Shown: piece after piece, positions 11,811-20,923 of the stretch | Position numbering within the stretch: the stretch's first letter is position 1 | Layout of the letters: the number at the start of each line of letters is the position of its first letter | NCBI GenBank assembly: GCA_965240325.2 | Contig: OZ251223.1 | Coordinates: forward strand, 3,968,001-4,032,000 | Direction of reading: 5' to 3' | Length of the DNA: 64,000 nucleotides | From: Rebecca billardiae RCC1528 | Lineage: Eukaryota > Haptophyta | Translations under genes and position numbers: made by a program | The notes under the pieces: generated by a model | Told to the model about the DNA's origin: nothing | Seen by the model: only the letters and a program-made list of their open reading frames with translations | The model's database searches: none

Positions 11811-12281
11811 GTACAGTAGTGAGCTGAGGCCCAGTCGGTCGGATCACCGACCGATGATCAGTCATGATTCGGATCACGGATGGCCGGCGGTGAAACAGCA
11901 TATCGATCAAACTACTATCATGGGAGTGGGACCGAAGTACTCGGCTGCCCGGCGGGCGGTCTGCCGCGCACGCCGCCCTGCCCCGCTGTAGTAGTACTAG
12001 TAGTAAGTGTTATTAGTCCGGCTTCCGATCCGGGCGCCACGTGACGCCGTGACGGACTCGGACGGTCTCATGCCCTCTCCGAGCCACTCCGAGGGCGAGT
12101 AGCACTAGCTACTACAGTAAGGAGTCTCTCACTGGCTCAGTCAGCGTGTCCCTCGGGGAGCTTGCGGGCAGTGATCCTAGTAGTGAGTCTAGTCTGCAGT
12201 CTGCTCCGGGCCAGTGCCTGATAATTTAAGTCACTGATCAAGTTTTAGCTAGCAGCTAGTAGCGGTTACATTATAATTTTT
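11811..12281. other. Intergenic spacer rich in CAGT/ACTG words
   Basis: No coding potential. The stretch is filled with degenerate AGTAGT, CAGTC and GACTC words, as in other spacers of this window. It ends in TTTTT, which is repeated after the element that follows. Confidence 0.6.
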
Positions 12282-12815
12282 TGTCGAAGGGAATGAAGAG
12301 CCCGAAACGACTGAGCTAAATCGGTTGGCGCGAACCGATTTAGCTCAGTCGTTTCGGGCTCTTCATTCCCTTCGACATAACCGTAAGTCTCCTGTGGGAC
12401 ACCCCGCGAGGGGCTGTAGTCCCGTCCAGTGTTCTGACGGATTTGTTGTCGAGGTTTTTCTCTCCCCGCCTGGTCTTTCCCAGGTGTTCCACCCTGCGTG
12501 CTCGTCTGCTCTGTGGCTTCGTAGAGACTCCGTCTTTTGTGGGCGGTGAGCCCTTCTTTGCTGCTGTGGCTTTGTGAGGCTCTTTTTGTGTCTTTGTTGT
12601 TCACCCGGGCGACTGTACCCGGAGGTTGCGCGTCGCGGACCGTGCTCGTTTTTTCTGTCGTCGTCTTTCTTTGTCGGTCATCTTCTTCGTGCTCCCCTCT
12701 TTCGTTCGTCTTTTTGCCGACTCCTCGCTTTTCATTCCCCCCCGGAGCCGCGAGGCTCTCGCGAGGTCGAAAGCGCTTCGCGTGAAAGGCCAAGAGTTGC
12801 CCGCGTCGGTCGGTC

Positions 12816-12890
12816 GCTGGATTCGAACAGGTGACTTTACGGTTGTGTCGAAGGGAATGAAGAGCCCGAAACGACTGAGCTAAATCGGTT
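12816..12890 (-). promoter_or_regulatory. tRNA-like A box and B box inside the palindrome element
   Basis: Read on the minus strand, the terminal arm contains TTTAGCTCAGTCG, close to a Pol III A box, followed after about 42 bases by GTTCGAATCC, a good B box. The D-stem GCTC/GGGC can pair, but the anticodon and T stems do not, so this is not a tRNA gene. It may be an internal Pol III promoter derived from a tRNA, as in SINEs. The same pair occurs in the second element copy near 35855-35945. Confidence 0.45.
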
Positions 12891-13130
12891 CGCGCGGCGG
12901 CGCTCGCACAAAATCCTCCAAAATCAACCGTAAAGTCACCTGTTCGAATCCAGCGACCGACCGACGCGGGCAACTCTTGGCCTTTCACGCGAAGCGCTTT
13001 CGACCTCGCGAGAGCCTCGCGGCTCCGGGGGGGAATGAAAAGCGAGGAGTCGGCAAAAAGACGAACGAAAGAGGGGAGCACGAAGAAGATGACCGACAAA
13101 GAAAGACGACGACAGAAAAAACGAGCACGG

Positions 13131-13414
13131 CCCGGGCGACCACATCCACTACCTGCACTACGGCATCAACTTGAACAGCCTCGGACGACGACGACACGGG
13201 CAACTACATGATGACCAAGGCCGACGACGACTGCAAAACAGCGGCATCCCCGGGCGCCTACTACCTCAGTGACCGTGTGATCAGCATCGGTTACGACGAC
13301 TCCCTCACCCGCGGCCAACGCGCTCCGACATCCTCCATTAACTCCATTCAGTACTTCGACAGACGAATCAGGAGAGCTGCGCCCTCGTGCCTGTGTCTTT
13401 AAATCATAGAATTG
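13131..13414 (+). mobile_element. Dispersed repeat inserted in the palindrome element
   Basis: Comparison with the other arm (continuous GCACGGTCCGCG on the minus strand) shows that these 284 bases interrupt the arm after GCACGG. They are homologous to minus-strand sequence at 7325-7640 and share the end CTGTGTCTTTAAATCATAGAAT with fragments near 45450. Translation gives MMTKADDDCKTAASPGAYYL and ISIGYDDSLTRGQRA in one frame. This repeat therefore moved after the palindrome element formed. Confidence 0.65.
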
Positions 13415-13773
13415 GTCCGCGACGCGCAACCTCCGGGTACAGTCGCCCGGGTGAACAACAAAGACACAAAAAGAGCCTCACAAAGCCACAGCAGCAAAGA
13501 AGGGCTCACCGCCCACAAAAGACGGAGTCTCTACGAAGCCACAGAGCAGACGAGCACGCAGGGTGGAACACCTGGGAAAGACCAGGCGGGGAGAGAAAAA
13601 CCTCGACAACAAATCCGTCAGAACACTGGACGGGACTACAGCCCCTCGCGGGGTGTCCCACAGGAGACTTACGGTTATGTCGAAGGGAATGAAGAGCCCG
13701 AAACGACTGAGCTAAATCGGTTCGCGCCAACCGATTTAGCTCAGTCGTTTCGGGCTCTTCATTCCCTTCGACA

Positions 13774-14260
13774 TTTTTAAAAACAGTAGTCTGCTGCTAG
13801 TCATAGTGTCAGACAGACTGTCAGTAGACCTAGAACTGGCAGTAGTGCCACAGCTAGATACTAGATAGAGTCGGTCAGTCGGCCGAAGCGGGCGAAGACG
13901 GCCGGCGGACGGCGCCGGTCCGCGCTGCCGCCCCCCGCCCGCTGCCGGCCCCCGGCCAAGCAGAAGCTCCGCCGGTAGTTGCGGTCAGCATGTACTGCTG
14001 CCAGGCACTGGTCACTTGTAACTGCCTGTCAGTCAGTCTGTCAGACTGCGCTCGGTAGTCGGTCTGATGCGGCTGTCGGGTGACCGGTGAGTGTCGCCGA
14101 TTGTGATCGTGTGAATGTGAAGGCCCGGCCGCTTGAGCGGCATGCCCCCGTCCGGCCAGAGGCTGGCCACGAGAGCCAGGCATGGACTGATGGGGCATGG
14201 GTTCCGGATCAGAGTTAGCCCCGCGCGCAGGCGCGCCGTCCAGCCCGCACCAGGGTGCGG
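13774..14260. other. Intergenic DNA downstream of cornichon
   Basis: CAGT-rich spacer at 13790-13880 and 14000-14090 around a GC-rich block at 13880-13975. No gene recognised. Confidence 0.5.
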
Positions 14261-14796
14261 TCAACGGGCGCGCGCCATCCGGGCCACGCTTCGAGAGACG
14301 ATCAGCGCAAACACCATTCTGTACATGTAGTAGAAGAACATGATGACGTAGAAGCCGAGCTTGACCAGGCTCTGCTTCTTCCGTTCGCTGAGCGAGGGGT
14401 AAATGGACGTCGCGTCCAGCAGGTGCTGCCGATCCATGTATCTTTTCGCATGCCACGCAAGGAGTCCGCCATTCGCGAGCAGCGGGACAAAGTTCAGTGT
14501 CAGCAGGAATAGCACCGTGATTGTCGTGTGCGCGATGTACTCAGGTATCAAGAATTTGTTCAGGCGCTCCGTGGCATCCACGGGGTTGATGTAGTCCGAC
14601 TCCAGGTCCGAGTATGTGACGAGCTGCGCGCGAGGAGCGTGGACGGGCAGCGTGAGAGGGACGCGCAGAGGGAAACTACGCGCTTGGCAGGTGGCATGGG
14701 GCCGCGAGCAGCGCGTACATGGACTACCAGGCAAAATACAAGCCCAGCGCCCACGAGGAACACCAGAAGCCAGAACCAGAATGACGCCGCCGCCAT
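14261..14796 (-). CDS. Cornichon-family ER cargo receptor (Erv14/CNIH)
   Basis: Two exons, 14796-14719 and 14623-14261, encode 146 residues, the normal size for the family. Exon 1 is a single hydrophobic helix (MAAASFWFWLLVFLVGAGL...LVVH). The 95-base intron (GTACGC...GCGCAG) is phase 0. Exon 2 begins LVTYSDLESDYINPVDATER, the family signature, and continues with IPEYIAHTTITVLFLLTLNF, LLDATSIYPSLSERKKQSL and YVIMFFYYMYRMVFALI. Three to four membrane helices are visible. Cornichons select membrane cargo for COPII vesicles leaving the ER. The C-terminal tail is short and basic. A large inverted-repeat element lies 144 bases upstream of the start codon. Confidence 0.93.
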
Positions 14797-14940
14797 GCGG
14801 ATTGTCGCCGCAGCGCAGGGCGGTCCTGCTCGATCGGGCCGTCGTGCCACCCGAGCGCCGGTGTGCGTGATCGTCTGCCAGCTGCCCGGGCGGTCCGGTG
14901 CTGCCGGCTCCGCCAGCTTGTGGAGCAACAAACCCTCCGA

Positions 14941-16070
14941 CAAGGGCGGTAAGGGCTGTCAACTCCCAGTGGCGCCGAGTGGCGGAGGTTGGTTGCCCCT
15001 CAACTCGTGCGGCCTCGCGGCGCAGCGGCTAAGTCTCCTGGGGCGCCGCCCAGGAGGGCGCGTGGGGTGCGCACGCCGCGTGCTCCTGCGGCCGCGGCAG
15101 CGGCCGCGGACACGGCGCGCGTGGTTGGTCGCATGCTAGACAGTATGTAGTACCCTCCCACGCCGCGCGCCGTGCTCGCCGGTGCCCTCGCCGTGCCTCA
15201 GGCCAGCCGCGCACGCGCGCCGCACCAATGGCCAGCCGTGGCCACGCGCCAGCCGCCGGCGCGCGCGCGGTGCGCGGTGCGGTCGGCGCGGGTCGGGCGC
15301 GCGCCCGGGGCGAGGCTTGTGTATGTTGGGCGCGCGTCATGCCGCCTCGCGCCGCCGCGCTGGAGCCCGCATGGGTCGGCGCGCACGCGTTCTCATGCTG
15401 TCGAGTGTGCATTGCCATGTTTGAAAATGCTCATGTTGAGACGATCATGGGAAGGCAGCGACGCGTGATAGACAAGCGCAGACCACTGATATGAGCACGA
15501 CTAGCATCATACTATGGCACGCGAGCCCCCAAGTGCTCGCGTTCCTCGCACTCAGTGCGCTCACAGCCGCTTGTCCAAGCTCATTTCTGATGGCCGAGGA
15601 ATGCTCGACGAGCACCCTTCAGCAGCCGCGTGGAACGTGATCAAGCTCGTGTGCGGCGGCGCGAGGCGGCATGACGCGCGCCCATCATACACAAGCCTCG
15701 CCCCGGGCGCGCGCCCGACCCGCGCCGACCGCACCGCGCACCGCGCGCGCGCCGGCGGCTGGCGCGTGGCCACGGCTGGCCATTGGTGCGGCGCGCGTGC
15801 GCGGCTGGCCTGAGGCACGGCGGGGGCACCGGCGAGCACGGCGCGCGGCGTGGGAGGGTACTACATACTGTCTAGCATGCGACCAACCACGCGCGCCGTG
15901 TCCGCGGCCGCTGCCGCGGCCGCAGGAGCACGCGGCGTGCGCACCCCACGCGCCCTCCTGGGCGGCGCCCCAGGAGACTTAGCCGCTGCGCCGCGAGGCC
16001 GCACGAGTTGAGGGGCAACCAACCTCCGCCACTCGGCGCCACTGGGAGTTGACAGCCCTTACCGCCCTTG
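14941..16070. mobile_element. Element with 418-bp terminal inverted repeats and 7-bp target duplication
   Basis: Arms 14941-15358 and 15653-16070 are each 418 bases and differ at only about two positions that I found (for example GTATGTTGGG against GTATGATGGG). They start CAAGGGCGGTAAGGG. The spacer 15359-15652 has no recognisable gene. The flanks carry CCTCCGA on both sides (14934-14940 and 16071-16077), a 7-bp target-site duplication. Long terminal inverted repeats with no transposase resemble a non-autonomous MULE-like or foldback element. High arm identity and an intact duplication indicate recent insertion. Confidence 0.8.
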
Positions 16071-16952
16071 CCTCCGATGATCGGGCGATGGCGACCAATC
16101 TGACACGCACCACGCGCGCTGCGCAGGCTGATGCGCGGCCCTCGCGGCGCGCACGCCCGCGCGCGCCGGCCGGATGGCACCGGGAGACATGGAGGACCAG
16201 CCCTGCCCCTTCTCGCCCGGCACTCTCGCCTCTCTCCGCCGCGCAGGCCTGATGAATTTCGCCTGACTCGGCCTGGGCTGCAGCCCCGCGCCCTCAAGGG
16301 CGCGAGCGTGGCCAACGCAGGGCGAGTTGTAAGGCGCCCTCGAGCTGGGCACGTCGGGGCATGTACATGGGCATCTACTGCAAACGCGTTCGGCTATGCG
16401 CATGACGAGTCGCCGGTGCCGGGGGATCTGCTGAAGGTCATGCAGTGCCCGCAACATCCGAGCTGCCATCCGAGACGACTTGCGTGCGCGCCCACTACTG
16501 ATCGGTCACGCCGGCGTGTCGAGATGGGTAGATGACGGCCTAGGATGTACGCGCGCTCGTTGCAGTCGCAGATCGCGTGCTTGCGTGCGGTATAGCTTGA
16601 GCTCAGCGCCGATAGCTTGAGCTGAGGCGAGGCGGTAAGTCAGTGGCGGCGCCGCCCGCTGAATCAGGCACGGTACGCTGTGAGCCTAGGGCCTAGCCGC
16701 CCTGCTGCAGGGCGCGCCCGACCCACGCCAACCGCACTGCGCACTGCGCGCGCTGGCGGCTGGTGCGTGTCCACGGCTGGCTCTTGTTGCGGTGCGCAGG
16801 CGTGGGCTGGCCTGAGGGCACGGCGTGAGGGTGCCAGGCGATTGACAGCGTGAGTGGGCTGCGAGCGCGGCGCGCGGCGTCGGCGTGGCGGGACTGGGAC
16901 TCAGTGGGAGTGGATACTGTCAGCGGTGTCATGATTGAAGTAGTCATATAGT
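16071..16952. other. Intergenic DNA with a diverged partial copy of the 418-bp repeat
   Basis: At about 16705-16840 the order CGCGCCCGACCC, CTGGCGGCTGG, CCACGGCTGGC and GGCCTGAGG repeats, with many substitutions, the sequence of the inverted-repeat arm at 15705-15830. The remainder (16080-16540 and 16540-16700) contains open frames without recognisable domains. Confidence 0.5.
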
Positions 16953-17660
16953 ACAGGCAATCGCGGGCAATAAGGAGCTGTCACGTTACTAAGAAACTGC
17001 TGGGGCAAGCTTGCTATCTGCGCCGATGATCTGGCCTAGAATTACTATATCAGAATTATAAACCGCCGAATAAACTCGGAGACTAGTAAGTCTTAGTCGC
17101 GATTGGCTGCTTCGCTATATAGTGCCTATACCACTACCAGCATATTGTAACGTAGTTACACTTACAGCGTCTATTAGTCATCACACTATAAGAAACCGGG
17201 ACTACGAGTCAATAACGCGTCATCGCGGCTGACGACGTCAGACGTGGTCCGCCGAGGCGCAGTGCCCGTAGTGGGACGCGGCGCGCGGCCCGCCAATACG
17301 AGTACAGGCCCGAAGTCCCGACTGACGAGTCCGACTTCTCCTGACAGTCCTGACTGACTCCTGGCCAGTGCACCGCGGCATCCATCATCATATGCAACAT
17401 CATTGATGCCAGATTTCCCAGCTCCAACATGGCCCAAAATGTTTATCGAATATCGGCCTTGCCGGCCGGGCCTAAAGACTCGTCAGCACTCAGCAGGGGG
17501 CTCTGGCCTGAGACTCTGAGAGGCTATGCCCCCCTGGGCCCTGCCGCCCCCCGCCCCTGCGCCGTGCGCGGCGGGCGGACCTATAGCTAGCTATTAATAA
17601 GAAACTGAGCCACTCATCCCGACTCCGCGTACTACGTAGTCAGGCGCTCGGGCTATACCG

Positions 17661-17705
<45 letters not shown>
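16953..17705. mobile_element. Second inverted-repeat element family, truncated copy
   Basis: Begins ACAGGCAATCGCGGGCAA (16953-16970), the same end as the complete element at 36338-36867 read in the other orientation. Shared landmarks in order include GCTGTCACGT, GGCTTGC/AAGCTTGC before TATCTGCG, GCGATTGGCTG, TCACACTA(T)AAGAAAC, CGCGGCTGACGACG, ACTCCTGGCCAGTGCACCGC and GCGGGCGGACCTA. The right end is missing and replaced by a (TA)n run at about 17665-17704. No protein is recognised. Confidence 0.65.
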
Positions 17706-17708
<3 letters not shown>

Positions 17709-18055
17709 CCAGCAGCGAAGAAACCGACGACTACGATCGAGACGACTAGCGAGTAGCGCCGAGTCCGGACATCCGTGGGATCTCTTCACGACTCAGTAGA
17801 ATCTCTGCGCGCTGACTTCTGGCTTCTGCTGATGTTGTTTGAGTGCGTGACACCCGCGAGTTATTCTGCATGTTATTTTTCGACGACCGTACAGCAGTTA
17901 TAGCATATATATATATAATAATAAAATTTTTAATATATATATAATATTCGCATCGTCAGTAGCAGCGCAGGCTCGCTGCGACGCGGCGAATCACTAGTTA
18001 CTCATGCGCGCGTCTGACGTTGCCAAAGATCACGTCTACTCCGCGACGTAGCAGC
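17706..18055. other. AT-rich spacer downstream of the DYRK gene
   Basis: No gene. Contains alternating TA and AATATAT tracts at 17905-17948. Confidence 0.6.
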
Positions 18056-20923
18056 CTACTGCTGCATCCGACGCTGCCGCACGGGCGAGGCACCTGGTCG
18101 TTGGGTAGGCACCGACGCGGGCCCAACCGGCGTCACGACTGCCCGTCCGTTCTCAAGGGGCGTCGGCCCCCGCGAAGTCCTCACGGACGGCGTGCCCGAC
18201 GAGCCCTTCGCCGAGCTGTTCGCGGATGAGCCCTGCTTGCTGCCCGGCGACGCGCGCCCGGACGGCGTCCAGTGCAGCGTGCGCGGCGGCCGCGCGCTGC
18301 TCGCGACTGAAGAGCCGGCCGAGTGCAAGGAGGGCGGCGAGAAGGACGGGCGTGGAGAGCGGCCGGTGGCGGGCGGCAGGGCGAGCGACGACGCCTGCCC
18401 ACGCTTCGTCCACAGCCGCGCGCCGCCGAGCGCGTCCTCGTCCGCGTCCGTGGGTGTGAGCGCCATCGTCTCGCCGCCATCGGGCGCGAGATCGAGGCCC
18501 TCGCTGTGCCAGCTCTCGGCGAGCCGCTGCGACGACTCGGGCGAGACGTGCAGCCGCGCGCGGAAGTCGCTCGGCGCGAGCGGTCCACGCGCCTCCGGCG
18601 AGGTCTCGTCGTCCGCGCGCGCTGCAGCTGCGCCGTCCTCGCCCGCGTCGATGCGTGACGACGACGCCCCGCTACGCACGGGCCCCAGCACTATCTGCGG
18701 CGGCGCGCGCTCGGTCGCTGTGGGGTGGTGCGCGGGGCCTACGCCCGCGCCCGCTCCGCTGCCACCGTCGACGCCGCCACCACCGTCGGCTGTGGTGTGC
18801 AGGAGGTGCTGGCTCTCCGCCGCGATGCGCGCGACGTTCGACATGTGCGGATGCGCGCGCGCCGCGGCGGCCGGCTGCTGCGCCGCGGCCGCCGGCGGTG
18901 CCGGCGGCACGCGCGGCGGCGTCGAGTTTGCTGCCGCGCGCTTGCCCGTGGCGCTGACTGTGTTTGATGGGTGGGCGGTCGGCGCGGCGGAGGCGGCGGC
19001 GGCGGTCGAGGCGGCGGCGGAGGCCGCGGCGCTCGCGGCGCTCGCGGCGCTCGCGGCGCTCGCGGCGACGGCTACGGCCTCCCCGGCCGGCAGCGGCAGC
19101 GGCGGCTGCGGCAGCCCGTGCTGCTGCAGCTGCTGCGCGGCCGCCGCGCTCGCCGGGATGTAGATGGGCAGTCGCTCGACCTCTGGCCGGCGCAGGACCG
19201 GGTGGCTGAGCGCCTCGGCGGCGCTGAGCCGGCGCTCGGGGTCGAGCTCGAGGAGGGAGCTGAGGAAGGAGATGAACTCGTGGTCGTCCTCGCCGAGCAC
19301 CTCGCGCAGGCTCGTGCGCTGCGCGTGCAGGTAGCGGAAGCCGGGCGTGCCGTGCTGCTCGTCGGCCTTGACGTAGATGCGGCCGCGGTGGTAGTACGCG
19401 CGCGTGTGCCGGCCGCGGCGGAGCATGTGCTCGGGCATCGGCCCGAGCACGGCCTCGTGCGCGGCGAGGAGCGTGCGCACGTCGCGGTTGTGGAAGAGGA
19501 CCTCGCCCGTGAGCAGCTCGGCCAGGATGCAGCCGAGCGACCACACGTCGATCTTGTGCGAGTAGGGCAGGCCGAGCACCACCTCGGGCGCGCGGTACGA
19601 GCGCGACTGCACGTACGACGAGTGCGGGTCGCGCACAAAGCAGGAGGAGCCGAAGTCGATCACCTTGACGACGCAGCGCGACTGCGACTGGATGAGGATG
19701 TTCTCGGGCTTGAGGTCGCAGTGGATCAGCGAGCACGAGTGCACGAACGCCAGCGCGTCGAGGCACTGCTTCGCGACCGAGAGCACGCGCGGCACCGTGA
19801 AGTAGGTCGGCCACGCGTGCGCCTGCACGTACTTGTACAGCTCGTACAGGTTGTCGCGCATCAGCTCGCACACGATGAAGAGGTGCTCGCGGAAGTAGAA
19901 GTGGTCGAGCATGCGCAGGATGTGGTGCTCGTCGTGCGGGTCCCGCTCGTTCAGGTACTGCAGCAGCTTGATCTCGCCGAGCGACTGGTCGAAGAAGTCC
20001 TTGTTGTTGCGGATCACCTTGATGCACACCATCCGCCCAGAGTGCACCTCCTCGCACTGCACGGCGTACGAGAAGACGCCCGAGCCGAGGTGCTGCACGA
20101 TGCGGTACCGGCCGGCGATCAGGGTGCCCGGCACGATCGGGAAGTGCACCGACTCCTCCAGCGAGTTGCAGAACGGCTTGTAGCACACCTCCAGGTGCAA
20201 CGACTGCAGCGCCGACGGGTCGACTGGCACGCCGCGCGCGTCGCGCGGCAGGCCCTCGCCGTGCGGGTCGCACTCCTCGCCAGAGAAGAAGACGACCGAG
20301 TGCTCAAAGTCAGACTGGCGCGTGGGTGCGGCGAGGTGGGCGCGGGCTCGTGGGCGAGCGCGGTCCGCGCGCGCAACTCGCGCGCGCGCGCGCGCGCAGG
20401 GGCGGCCGCGCGCACGCGCGGCCGAGCGCACCTCCTCGAGCTCGCAGGCGGCGCGCGTGTCCACCTCCACCTCCACGTACAGCTGGCGCCGGCGAGACGT
20501 CTTGCTCGAGGGGCCCGACGTGACCGATGCGTCGCGCGGGGGGGTCGCGCCGCCCGACGCGCCCGCAGAGATGGCCGACGCGCTCTCGTGTGGCACGATG
20601 CGCGCCGATCCTGGGCCCCGACCGTCAGCACTGCCGTGCACGGAGCCGCCTTGCTGCGAGGCCGGCGTGGAGCCGGGCGTATCCGCAGCAGCTTCGGCCG
20701 CGATAAGCGCCGCGTCCGCCTCCATGGCGCGCGCGTGCACCTTGTCCGCCACCACAGGCTCGCCACTTGTCCGCGCGAGCAGCTGCGGGATGATGCTCGT
20801 CGCCTCGACGCAGCCACACTGCTGCGACGCGTGGTACGCGACAGTGAGCTGCCGCCGGAGCTCCTCGATGCCCTGCTCCCTCAGGAATTCCGTGATCGCC
20901 GCTATCGCCGCCTGCTCCCCCAT
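18056..20923 (-). CDS. DYRK-family dual-specificity protein kinase, plant type
   Basis: The frame upstream of 20923 begins with GTG, so the start is the ATG at 20923 (MGEQAAIAAITEF). A probable 117-base intron at 20431-20315 (GTGCGC...GCCAG) is a multiple of three and has no stop; unspliced it would add 39 Arg/Ala-rich residues, so the mature protein is about 916 residues. The kinase domain shows MVCIKVIRNNKDFFDQSL with the ATP lysine, HCDLKPEN, DFGSSC and the DYRK activation loop YVQSRSYRAPE, plus VWSLGCILAEL. All catalytic residues are intact. DYRKs autophosphorylate the loop tyrosine and then act on Ser/Thr. The N-terminal and long C-terminal regions (Ala, Ser and Pro rich) are low complexity. 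The KNNKDFFDQSL pattern is closest to plant DYRKP. Confidence 0.93.
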   Translation of the reverse strand: MGEQAAIAAITEFLREQGIEELRRQLTVAYHASQQCGCVEATSIIPQLLARTSGEPVVADKVHARAMEADAALIAAEAAADTPGSTPASQQGGSVHGSADGRGPGSARIVPHESASAISAGASGGATPPRDASVTSGPSSKTSRRRQLYVEVEVDTRAACELEEVRSAARARGRPCARARARVARADRARPRARAHLAAPTRQSDFEHSVVFFSGEECDPHGEGLPRDARGVPVDPSALQSLHLEVCYKPFCNSLEESVHFPIVPGTLIAGRYRIVQHLGSGVFSYAVQCEEVHSGRMVCIKVIRNNKDFFDQSLGEIKLLQYLNERDPHDEHHILRMLDHFYFREHLFIVCELMRDNLYELYKYVQAHAWPTYFTVPRVLSVAKQCLDALAFVHSCSLIHCDLKPENILIQSQSRCVVKVIDFGSSCFVRDPHSSYVQSRSYRAPEVVLGLPYSHKIDVWSLGCILAELLTGEVLFHNRDVRTLLAAHEAVLGPMPEHMLRRGRHTRAYYHRGRIYVKADEQHGTPGFRYLHAQRTSLREVLGEDDHEFISFLSSLLELDPERRLSAAEALSHPVLRRPEVERLPIYIPASAAAAQQLQQHGLPQPPLPLPAGEAVAVAASAASAASAASAAASAAASTAAAASAAPTAHPSNTVSATGKRAAANSTPPRVPPAPPAAAAQQPAAAARAHPHMSNVARIAAESQHLLHTTADGGGGVDGGSGAGAGVGPAHHPTATERAPPQIVLGPVRSGASSSRIDAGEDGAAAARADDETSPEARGPLAPSDFRARLHVSPESSQRLAESWHSEGLDLAPDGGETMALTPTDADEDALGGARLWTKRGQASSLALPPATGRSPRPSFSPPSLHSAGSSVASSARPPRTLHWTPSGRASPGSKQGSSANSSAKGSSGTPSVRTSRGPTPLENGRAVVTPVGPASVPTQRPGASPVRQRRMQQ

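Larger units (their letters stand above)
12282..13773. mobile_element. Compound palindrome-ended element, copy 1
   Basis: The element starts TGTCGAAGG and ends CCTTCGACA, flanked on both sides by TTTTT (12277-12281 and 13774-13778), a possible 5-bp target duplication in low-complexity sequence. It contains a full 96-bp palindrome (12282-12377, arms 45 bp, centre 6 bp), an internal segment of about 470 bp (12378-12845), a half palindrome (12846-12890), a 35-base unrelated patch, the same internal segment inverted (12926-13677) and a second full palindrome (13678-13773). The two internal segments form a giant inverted repeat. The inverted copy is interrupted by a 284-base insertion. No transposase is encoded. 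TG...CA ends and a 5-bp duplication fit insertion by an integrase-type DDE enzyme (LTR retroelement or Ginger-like), which is inference. Confidence 0.8.

Noticed and set aside
12816-12890. A tRNA gene in the palindrome arm
   Set aside because: A and B boxes and a D-stem are present, but the acceptor, anticodon and T stems do not pair.
12282-13773. A standard LTR retrotransposon or TRIM
   Set aside because: TG...CA ends and a 5-bp duplication fit, but there is no primer-binding site ending in TGG after the first repeat, no polypurine tract, and the terminal repeat is a palindrome.
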